From JBBQIY01 sp964618405 (GTDB lineage Bacteria; Verrucomicrobiota; Kiritimatiellia; RFP12; UBA3636), in contig CAZUAY010000055.1 of NCBI GenBank assembly GCA_964618405.1, positions 1 to 16,613 on the forward strand: DNA of 16,613 nt, given 5' to 3'. The notes beneath the pieces are model-generated. The model was given only the letters and a program-made list of their open reading frames with translations, searched no databases and was not told the DNA's origin. Shown here one piece after another: positions 1 to 4,254 of this stretch. The translations under genes were made by a program, and so were the position numbers. How positions within the stretch are numbered: the stretch's first letter is position 1; each line of letters opens with the position of its first letter.

Positions 1-136
1 TATTCCACTTCTTGATCGCCCGAGCTGTTTTGTTCACCCCTTTAATTCCCAACTTAACGGTTTGAAGCGCTGCTTCTCCCATAATCTCGTAAGACTCGAC
101 TACACGTCGAGCTACTCCTGGTGTTTGATATAGCAT
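1..136 (-). CDS. Start of an unidentified protein, cut by the left edge
   Basis: Reading leftwards on the minus strand, an open frame begins with MLYQTPGVARRVVESYEIMG and continues without a stop to the window edge (45 codons visible). I chose the ATG at 136 because a good ribosome binding site (GAGGGGG) lies just upstream of it. An in-frame ATG at 169 would add MRTETFREGEV but has weaker spacing. The visible part is helical and rich in basic residues towards its end (TARAIKKW). I do not recognise the family and the rest of the gene is outside the window. It diverges from the toxin-antitoxin genes across a long repeat-rich spacer. Confidence 0.55.
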   Translation of the reverse strand, partial: MLYQTPGVARRVVESYEIMGEAALQTVKLGIKGVNKTARAIKKWN

Positions 137-227
137 AACTTCCCCCTCTCTGAATGTTTCGGTTCTCATGAACCTTCAATCGGTCAATAATCGTAAAAAA
201 CTTCACATATTCTCAAAACCTCTCAAT

Positions 228-256
228 AGCCTACACCTCAACACTCATTCTGTCAA
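228..256 (-). promoter_or_regulatory. Possible sigma-70 promoter for the leftward gene
   Basis: On the minus strand a perfect TTGACA (251-256) is followed after 17 bases by TAGGCT (228-233), which matches TATAAT at only three of six positions. The start point would lie about 85 bases before the ATG at 136. The -35 box directly abuts the 257-292 palindrome, which could make that palindrome an operator. The weak -10 box keeps confidence low. Confidence 0.35.
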
Positions 257-292
257 TATTGTAATCTTGAAGAAATCTTCAAGATTACAATA
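257..292. repeat. Perfect 36-bp palindrome
   Basis: The arm TATTGTAATCTTGAAG (257-272) is followed by AAAT and then its exact reverse complement (277-292). One further A-T pair closes inside the loop. There is no T-run as expected for a rho-independent terminator on either strand. It sits immediately upstream of a TTGACA on the minus strand, so it may be an operator or a mobile repeat. The 12-mer TGTAATCTTGAA recurs at 336-347. Confidence 0.8.
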
Positions 293-335
293 AGCTGTTA
301 AGCAGATGTTCGTCCTTCCCCCAACCTGATGCGAA

Positions 336-363
336 TGTAATCTTGAACTTTCGCGCAAGATTA
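336..363. repeat. Degenerate second copy of the TAATCTTG inverted repeat
   Basis: TGTAATCTTGAA (336-347) repeats the left arm of the 257-292 palindrome. TAATCTTG (338-345) is answered by CAAGATTA (356-363) across a 10-base loop. It looks like a decayed relative of the first palindrome, which suggests a repeated family rather than a one-off structure. Confidence 0.5.
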
Positions 364-376
364 TGGTGACGTTTGA

Positions 377-443
377 GATTACGTTGTCGTCGTTGTACGA
401 GAACAGGCGCGATTACATTGACGTCGTTGTATGCGAACAGGCG
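377..443. repeat. Two tandem 33-bp units
   Basis: A 33-base unit beginning GATTACGTTGTCGTCGTTGT (377-409) is repeated at 411-443 with four differences and one base between the copies. The second copy runs straight into a further 9-bp tandem (GAACAGGCG twice, 435-452). Only two units are present and no spacers of constant length, so this is not a CRISPR array. The long minus-strand frame running through it looks like translated repeat, not a gene. Confidence 0.6.
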
Positions 444-539
444 GAACAGGCGGGATTGCCTGTTTGACGTAGCAAAGGTGTAATGTGCACAGGCAAGATG
501 CAAGATGATTCCAATGTAGATGGCATCCTTCTCAAACCG

Positions 540-607
540 CGTTATGTTGCGTACTTAAAGCCAATCCTGCCTGAAATGAGGAGAAATGGAGTCCGCGCAA
601 CATAACG
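540..607. repeat. 12-bp inverted repeat CGTTATGTTGCG around 44 bases
   Basis: CGTTATGTTGCG (540-551) is exactly answered by CGCAACATAACG (596-607). The same TTATGTTGCG core appears again in the adjacent palindrome at 623-654, so the pair may mark the ends of a small non-autonomous mobile element or a repeated intergenic family. No coding frame lies between the arms. Confidence 0.55.
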
Positions 608-622
608 TCGCTCGCAACATAA

Positions 623-654
623 GTCGCATTATGTTGCGCACAACATAATGCGAC
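623..654. repeat. 14-bp perfect inverted repeat, 4-base loop
   Basis: GTCGCATTATGTTG (623-636), CGCA, then CAACATAATGCGAC (641-654). It shares the core of the 540/596 repeat and the scattered CGCAACATAA copies around 612-622. There is no convincing U-tract after it. Function unknown. Confidence 0.65.
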
Positions 655-760
655 AAAGTTTTTTCAAACGAAACTACTCACTACACACTCATCACCCGGC
701 TTGCCGAGACGGCTGCGCCCCACCTCGCTTTGCAACCGCCAAGAAACGGGGTCTGGGGGA

Positions 761-788
761 ACTACGAACTACGCACTACGCACTACTC
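761..788. repeat. Heptanucleotide tandem repeat ACTACGN x4
   Basis: Four consecutive 7-mers read ACTACGA, ACTACGC, ACTACGC, ACTACTC. A looser run of the same motif (ACTACTC, ACTACAC, ACTCATC) occurs at 673-693. The plus-strand frame through this stretch (648-878) has no ribosome binding site and repeat-driven composition, so I do not call it a gene. Confidence 0.6.
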
Positions 789-873
789 ACTCTCTCCAGC
801 CTCGCAACTCGCTACTTCTCCCCTGTGGCTGGCCTCGGTGAGGTCGGAATCGTCCGCGATCACCAATCGCAGT

Positions 874-904
874 ACTAGCGACTAGCCACTAGCGACTAGC
901 GACT
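874..904. repeat. Heptanucleotide tandem repeat ACTAGCG x4.4
   Basis: ACTAGCG, ACTAGCC, ACTAGCG, ACTAGCG, ACT. The period is 7 bases, as in the 761-788 array, but the sequence differs at one or two positions, which suggests both derive from the same slippage-prone family. It lies directly before the 905-944 hairpin. Confidence 0.65.
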
Positions 905-944
905 GTAATCGGTCAGGCACAGCCCCCTGTGCCTGACCGATTAC
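905..944. repeat. 18-bp perfect hairpin upstream of the toxin-antitoxin genes
   Basis: GTAATCGGTCAGGCACAG (905-922), a CCCC loop, and the exact reverse complement (927-944). The stem is strong and GC-rich, but no U-run follows, so intrinsic termination is uncertain. It could protect or insulate transcripts, or be the end of a repeat element. It ends next to the first of two ACGTTCTG copies (943-950). Confidence 0.7.
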
Positions 945-1017
945 GTTCTGGATCTGAAAAAAGATTGCTATAAGACAATGTTTGTGTTTCAATATAGGTG
1001 TTTGAAGGAGGTGTAAG

Positions 1018-1251
1018 ATGACAGCAGTAATTAACAGAGTCGTTCAGGAGGTTTTGGAGCTTCCGGCGGAAGTCCGAATAAACCTTGTTGACAGGATTCT
1101 GCTCAGCCTCAACCTTCCTATGCGGCCAGACATAGATAAAATATGGTCTGAGGAAGCCGAACTACGCGTTGGCGAGATTGATCGTGGAGAAGTTGAATTG
1201 ATTCCCGGTGAGGAAGTGTTCGCGAAGATTCGTCAGAAGTATGCGCGATGA
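1018..1251 (+). CDS. Antitoxin, addiction-module component family (TIGR02574/PF09720-like)
   Basis: This 77-aa protein begins MTAVINRVVQEVLELPAEVR and has the layout of the small helical antitoxins annotated as putative addiction module components: an N-terminal helix with LPAEVRINLVDRILLSL, then an acidic segment with IDKIWSEEAELRVGEIDRGE, ending IPGEEVFAKIRQKYAR. The family is known to pair with ParE/RelE-type toxins, which it neutralises by direct binding. The start has an excellent ribosome binding site (GAAGGAGG, 7 bases before ATG). Its last codons overlap the toxin gene by ATGA, so the pair is translationally coupled. AT-rich DNA at 960-1000 probably holds the promoter (TATAAG at 969-974), although I see no strong -35 box. 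Family assignment is from recognisable sequence pattern, not a search. Confidence 0.85.
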   Translation: MTAVINRVVQEVLELPAEVRINLVDRILLSLNLPMRPDIDKIWSEEAELRVGEIDRGEVELIPGEEVFAKIRQKYAR

Positions 1252-1538
1252 AATTCTATTTCCATTCTCGTGCGAACGCCGAATTGGATGAAGCTGTTCG
1301 GTATTATGAGGACTGTCAGCTTGGTCTTGGGCTCGATTTCTCTGAGGAAGTTTACTCGACTATTCAGCGTGCCTGCAACTATCCTGAGGCTTGTGCCGTT
1401 ATGTCTCAGAATACGAGACGATGCCTCGTAAACCGATTCCCCTTCGGTGTTATCTTTCAGATCAAATCTGGCATGGTGCGGGTCATCGCTGTCGCAAACT
1501 TGCATCGACGACCCGGTTACTGGAAAGATCGAGTGTAA
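1248..1538 (+). CDS. ParE/RelE-superfamily toxin
   Basis: This 96-aa protein starts MKFYFHSRANAELDEAVRYY and follows the ParE/RelE plan: an N-terminal strand, a helical hairpin with AELDEAVRYYEDCQLGLGLDF, a central helix, then strands carrying NTRRCLVNRFPFGVIF and the typical end ANLHRRPGYWKDRV. Members either inhibit gyrase (ParE) or cleave mRNA at the ribosome (RelE). The HRRPGYW ending is common to both lineages, so I do not choose between them. It overlaps the antitoxin by four bases, and its partner belongs to a family usually found with such toxins. The stop codon sits at the foot of an attC-like hairpin. Length is normal and no key region seems missing, so the pair is probably functional. 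Confidence 0.85.
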   Translation: MKFYFHSRANAELDEAVRYYEDCQLGLGLDFSEEVYSTIQRACNYPEACAVMSQNTRRCLVNRFPFGVIFQIKSGMVRVIAVANLHRRPGYWKDRV

Positions 1539-1596
1539 GCAGAACCATCGGCTGGAGGAGACGGGATACCGCCGCCTCAGCCGTGACGTTCTGCTT
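1537..1596 (+). other. attC-like imperfect hairpin after the toxin gene
   Basis: The outer arms AAGCAGAAC (1537-1545) and GTTCTGCTT (1588-1596) pair perfectly. After a 3x4 internal loop, CGGCTG (1549-1554) pairs with CAGCCG (1578-1583), and a bulged G at about 1555 is followed by AGG/CCT pairs. Outer box, spacer, inner box and an extrahelical base form the plan of integron attC sites. The core boxes GCAGAAC and GTTCTGC match the RYYYAAC/GTTRRRY consensus at five of seven positions. The next gene starts 8 bases beyond. It could instead be a transcription terminator, because A-rich DNA follows, but that would need a T-run on this strand, which is absent. Confidence 0.45.
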
Positions 1597-1603
1597 AAAA
1601 AAA

Positions 1604-1834
1604 ATGATTAAAGTAGGAACGAAAGTTAAATTTGAAATAATACCGGAATGGGTAAAAGATCTCCCCGAAGAGTCAAAACGGGTCTTTCATACATGCCTTG
1701 GCAAATCATTCACCGTTTCAGAAATCGACCAAAACGGGTTTTATGTCTTAGATGTTAGCAAACTAATTGATCCTCTTTTCGGAGGAATTCAGAATGACAT
1801 CAGAGTTGAAAAGCAGTATTTAAAGAAAAGTTAA
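1604..1834 (+). CDS. Small 76-aa protein of unknown function
   Basis: MIKVGTKVKFEIIPEWVKDL opens a compact 76-residue protein. A KVG-type strand start, a central LPEESKRVFHTCLGKSFTV and a C-terminal GFYVLDVSK...GGIQNDIRVEKQYL suggest one small beta-rich (SH3-like) domain. There is no signal peptide or membrane helix. I recall similar short proteins among hypothetical and cassette-borne genes but cannot name a family. I chose the ATG at 1604; the frame is open upstream to 1391, but that part is only a shadow of the toxin gene. There is no clear ribosome binding site, and the preceding bases are an A-run that directly follows the attC-like hairpin, an arrangement seen in integron cassettes. Confidence 0.65.
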   Translation: MIKVGTKVKFEIIPEWVKDLPEESKRVFHTCLGKSFTVSEIDQNGFYVLDVSKLIDPLFGGIQNDIRVEKQYLKKS

Positions 1835-1847
1835 ATTTGCACAGCAA

Positions 1848-2441
1848 ATGAAGAAAAGAATCGTTTGGTTCGCCACCGGCTTCGTCGTCTCTTGGTTGAC
1901 GTGGTCTGTCGTCGCGTACATCCGCCTGCGCCCCCGAGATTACACAGAGGCATGGTCCGCAGACCAGCAGGAGCTTGCTCCAGACTGGCTCAAGAAGGCA
2001 AACGGGCGACAACTTGGTCACTTCCTGGTTTTCACCCCTGCGGATACTGCAATAGCTGCGGCTTACATTCATCCCCCAGCGCCCAACCCATTCCCTGGCG
2101 TACTCATTCAGGATCAAAATGCCGACGGCAGGCTTGACTCCATTCTTGTTGCTGATTCAACCTATCAGTATGTCTCGCTGGACGACAAGACTTTTAACGG
2201 CGTATTCGACTCGCTTTCCTATTCGACCGCACTCAAAAAAGACTCAATGTCCTTCACAGACAACAACATGGACGGACAGTACGACATGCGACTCGGCCCC
2301 GGACCGACTGTTGCCGTGGCCATCGATGGTCAGTGGCACGACCTCATCCGCACCAATAAGGCAACGTATGTGGAAATCAATGGCAAACTCACCGAAGTCA
2401 GAGCCGCCGAAGGCATCTGGACTGTGCTTCAGGACAAATGA
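1848..2441 (+). CDS. Membrane-anchored or exported protein with EF-hand-like loops
   Basis: This 197-aa protein starts MKKRIVWFATGFVVSWLTWS, giving a basic N-terminus and a hydrophobic segment at residues 5-25 that serves as a signal peptide or signal anchor. The rest should therefore lie outside the cytoplasm. Two segments, DQNADGRLDSI and DNNMDGQYDM, follow the D-x-N-x-D-G-x-x-D pattern of calcium-binding EF-hand/dockerin-type loops, so calcium binding is plausible. No catalytic motif is recognised. The ATG at 1848 has no good ribosome binding site, and the gene lies only 13 bases after the previous stop. It overlaps the next small frame by ATGA. An attC-like sequence begins a few bases after its stop. 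Function unknown. Confidence 0.7.
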   Translation: MKKRIVWFATGFVVSWLTWSVVAYIRLRPRDYTEAWSADQQELAPDWLKKANGRQLGHFLVFTPADTAIAAAYIHPPAPNPFPGVLIQDQNADGRLDSILVADSTYQYVSLDDKTFNGVFDSLSYSTALKKDSMSFTDNNMDGQYDMRLGPGPTVAVAIDGQWHDLIRTNKATYVEINGKLTEVRAAEGIWTVLQDK

Positions 2442-2671
2442 GAATTTCTAACAAACCGAATGCAGAGGAGCGTCTAAAGTTGTACTCTCACTTGCGATGT
2501 TGTCGTAACACAACGGAGATGCAAAATGAATGGTTCGTGTATAACCAGTTTTGGCCAACCGAGGACTTCAAAGCGAGCTACAGAAACGTCTTCCAGCTCA
2601 TAATCCCCATCGCGTGCCTTGCAGTCGGATGGAAGTGGTTCCGATATAAGGAATTCGGAATTCGGAAATAA
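2438..2671 (+). CDS. Small protein with one membrane segment, uncertain
   Basis: This 77-aa frame overlaps the previous gene by ATGA (start 2438). Its C-terminal third, FQLIIPIACLAVGWKWFRYK, is one likely membrane helix flanked by positive charges, and its middle, EWFVYNQFWPTEDFKASY, is aromatic-rich. The first 27 residues coincide with the attC-like sequence and may not be real; an internal ATG at 2519 would give a 50-aa protein, but the GGAG before it is too close. A 7-bp GAATTCG duplication (2651-2664) lies at its 3' end. No family recognised. Confidence 0.4.
   Translation: MRISNKPNAEERLKLYSHLRCCRNTTEMQNEWFVYNQFWPTEDFKASYRNVFQLIIPIACLAVGWKWFRYKEFGIRK
2446..2505 (+). other. Degenerate attC-like site
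   Basis: Beginning five bases after the 197-aa gene's stop, TTCTAAC (2446-2452) matches six of seven positions of the integron core box RYYYAAC. It is followed by ACCGAATGCAGAGG, and CTCTCACTTGCGATGTTGT at 2485-2503 can pair back imperfectly. The total length is 60 bp, as in short attC sites. The right box GTTGTCG is poor. In a cassette array the outer bases of the right box come from the next cassette, so imperfect pairing there would not be surprising. It overlaps the N-terminal codons of the 77-aa frame. Confidence 0.3.
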
Positions 2672-2674
2672 GAA

Positions 2675-2704
2675 TTGACTTTCTTAGTTTATCAGGAGTA
2701 TAAT
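2675..2704 (+). promoter_or_regulatory. Strong sigma-70-type promoter for the tubulin/vWA gene cluster
   Basis: TTGACT (2675-2680, five of six matches) and a perfect TATAAT (2699-2704) are separated by 18 bases. Transcription would begin near 2711, leaving about 120 bases of leader before the vWA gene. No other promoter of this quality was noticed in the following 13.5 kb, and the genes are closely spaced or overlapping, so this is probably the main promoter of the cluster. Confidence 0.7.
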
Positions 2705-2751
2705 TTGGGGCAGATAGTGCCAATGGTATTTTAACGTTTTGATCGAAAACC

Positions 2752-2835
2752 ATGAAATTCAAACGCCCAAGCTACTGCCTGAATCTGGAAGCTTTAGTGG
2801 ACCATCGTGTTCATTATTTGCGGGGCGGGCAATGA
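2752..2835 (+). CDS. Possible 27-aa leader peptide
   Basis: ATG at 2752 opens 27 codons starting MKFKRPSYCLNLEALVDHRV and ending YLRGGQ. The stop TGA (2833-2835) overlaps the ATG proposed for the vWA gene (2832-2834) as ATGA. This geometry would couple translation of the vWA gene to a short upstream peptide, which would help because the vWA start has only a weak GGGGCGGG sequence before it. No ribosome binding site is clear for the leader itself, so it may be a chance frame. Confidence 0.3.
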   Translation: MKFKRPSYCLNLEALVDHRVHYLRGGQ

Positions 2836-4253
2836 GTATACAAGCTATGAAACACAGATTAAGTGCAGGGTTGTGCGTGGGCATTTGCTTAAGTGCCCTT
2901 TCGTTGTTAGGTGCAGAGCTGAACGTCAATCTTGACGTTTCGTTTAAAGAAAATGCTCGGGATGGTGTCGGTGCGGGGAGTCAGGCGCATGAGCGGCGGG
3001 CCACAATCTTCGTCATCGACCGATCGGGTTCCATGAACGAACGGGATCAACTCGGCGGTAAAACTCGGTGGGATGCGCTGCTCGAGGGTGTGAAATCCGA
3101 TTTGGATGGGTTGCCGGACGGAGATGCCGTCGGGCTGGTCATTTTCCAGACAGAAGTGATGCCAGCTCAGACATTTTCCGGCAGTGTTTTGAAGCGAGGA
3201 ACCGAATATCGGGTACTGGATAGCGCCGCCGCTCGGGGGGAAATTCTAAAACGCGTTACTGACAATCCACCGGCGAGAGGCAGAGCAAACGGGTCATGGA
3301 TTGGAGCGACGGCTCTCTATGATGCTTTGGCGGATGCCAGCGAATTGGCGAGGCGGTTAGGCGACACCGGAGTCTCGTCCGTGCAGATTCTTGTGCATTC
3401 GGATGGTCAGGACACCTCATCAAGGCGATTTAAGAAATTTAAAGATGTTCAAGCGAAATATGGCATTATCTGGGAACAATTCAAGGAGTTGAAGATCGTG
3501 GGTAGCTGGTGGGGCGGTGCCAATGAAATTCCATCCGACATGTATCAGTTTTTTAGCAAGAAGTCTGGGAGCGTCTATCTTAACTTGCCTAAAACACGGC
3601 TTCAAAATCCCGTGGTGATGGGGACACAGTCGGTTGATCTGCAGGTCGTCGTCGAGGCACCGCGTGATTTGTGGCGCGAGTTCGAAGGCAAGGACGTGAA
3701 TTTATCTCTTCAGCTAGGCAGATACGGTGGTACAGATTCCGTTTTTCCGCTGAAGGCAGGCAAATTCACGCTAACCCTCCCGCTTCCTGTCGATCTACCG
3801 AAGAATCAAGAAACCTTGGGAACGCTGAAGATAAACGGGTTGCCGCAGTCAGAAAAGCTAAACTTGCCTGATCCAAATCCAATTTCCATTATTTTCGAAA
3901 AACCGGGCGAAGTCTCCTTGCGCGTGCTCCAACCGCGTCGTGATCTGCGAGTATTAAAGGGGGATGTGGTCGACTTCCGCGTGGACAGCACACCCAATGC
4001 GGTTCTCAAATGGCAGTTCAACGGCATGGACGTCGGGGCAGAACCGGCATTGAGCAAGAAGTTAGATGAAACGGTGGCGTATGTTGTGACGGCGGAGAAA
4101 CCTGGCATGGTGGAGGCTCGCGTAGCGGGAAAGGTTGAGGTTGTGGACGCCGACATCCAGATACAAAAACCAGCTCTGAATCCACGCGTGGGCGAGCCGG
4201 CGACATTTAAGGCGGTTACGCGAGGCACGGCGAAAGCGATCCAATGGCTTTGA
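2832..4253 (+). CDS. vWA/Ig-repeat membrane protein, N-terminal part up to the in-frame stop
   Basis: This part gives 473 residues, exported by a signal peptide (MKHRLSAGLCVGICLSALSL, likely cut after LLGA near residue 28). A von Willebrand A domain follows: DRSGSM places the metal-binding D63, S65 and S67, T160 lies in GATALYD, and D191 in HSDGQD, so the MIDAS site is complete. vWA domains bind protein partners through a divalent metal. After about residue 250 come beta-rich Ig-like modules, including one at roughly 358-440. I chose ATG 2832 over the longer TTG at 2739 because it leads directly into the signal peptide. The frame ends at TGA 4251-4253 inside an Ig-like repeat, while the continuation lies in the +1 frame. 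I read this as the front part of one 1104-aa protein, either recoded or broken by a one-base insertion. Confidence 0.85.
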   Translation: MSIQAMKHRLSAGLCVGICLSALSLLGAELNVNLDVSFKENARDGVGAGSQAHERRATIFVIDRSGSMNERDQLGGKTRWDALLEGVKSDLDGLPDGDAVGLVIFQTEVMPAQTFSGSVLKRGTEYRVLDSAAARGEILKRVTDNPPARGRANGSWIGATALYDALADASELARRLGDTGVSSVQILVHSDGQDTSSRRFKKFKDVQAKYGIIWEQFKELKIVGSWWGGANEIPSDMYQFFSKKSGSVYLNLPKTRLQNPVVMGTQSVDLQVVVEAPRDLWREFEGKDVNLSLQLGRYGGTDSVFPLKAGKFTLTLPLPVDLPKNQETLGTLKINGLPQSEKLNLPDPNPISIIFEKPGEVSLRVLQPRRDLRVLKGDVVDFRVDSTPNAVLKWQFNGMDVGAEPALSKKLDETVAYVVTAEKPGMVEARVAGKVEVVDADIQIQKPALNPRVGEPATFKAVTRGTAKAIQWL

Positions 4254-4254
4254 C
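4248..4254 (+). promoter_or_regulatory. CTT TGA C: candidate +1 recoding site or frameshift
   Basis: The first frame reads ATC CAA TGG CTT TGA, and the continuing frame starts at GAC 4252. The 7-mer CTTTGAC is identical to the +1 slippage site of bacterial prfB (release factor 2), where CUU slips to UUU and GAC is decoded next. Here the product would read AIQWL-DEIVWTFSGPD. The Shine-Dalgarno-like stimulator seen in prfB (AGGGGG) is absent upstream. An extra T in the TTT run, real or a sequencing error, would explain the data equally well and gives the same protein. Confidence 0.5.

Larger units (their letters stand above)
137..1017. other. Gene-free repeat-rich spacer
   Basis: I find no credible gene here on either strand. 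Open frames exist (minus 285-503, plus 648-878), but they are translations of the tandem and inverted repeats and lack ribosome binding sites. The contents are the palindromes, 33-bp and 7-bp tandem repeats and interspersed inverted repeats listed separately, plus a small GCAAGAT duplication (493-506). No tRNA fold was recognised. Confidence 0.6.
943..1593. repeat. 8-bp direct repeats ACGTTCTG bracketing the toxin-antitoxin unit
   Basis: ACGTTCTG occurs at 943-950 and again at 1586-1593, just outside the toxin-antitoxin pair. The right copy is the end of the attC-like hairpin. Repeated core sites at both ends are what an inserted integron cassette would show. Caution: the same 8-mer also occurs by chance inside the 1401-aa gene near 13840, so the match alone is weak evidence. 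Confidence 0.4.

Noticed and set aside
377..452. CRISPR-like repeat pair
   Set aside because: Only two diverged units separated by one base, no spacers and no cas genes.
285..503. 72-aa minus-strand open frame
   Set aside because: It is the translation of the 33-bp tandem units and nearby inverted repeats, with no ribosome binding site.
648..878. 76-aa plus-strand open frame
   Set aside because: It runs through heptamer repeats and palindromes, has no ribosome binding site and its protein is repeat-derived.
1391..1603. N-terminal extension of the 76-aa protein
   Set aside because: This part overlaps the toxin gene and hairpin in another frame; the plausible protein begins at ATG 1604.
2739..2831. 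31-residue upstream extension of the vWA protein from a TTG
   Set aside because: It would bury the signal peptide; ATG 2832 gives a normal export signal.
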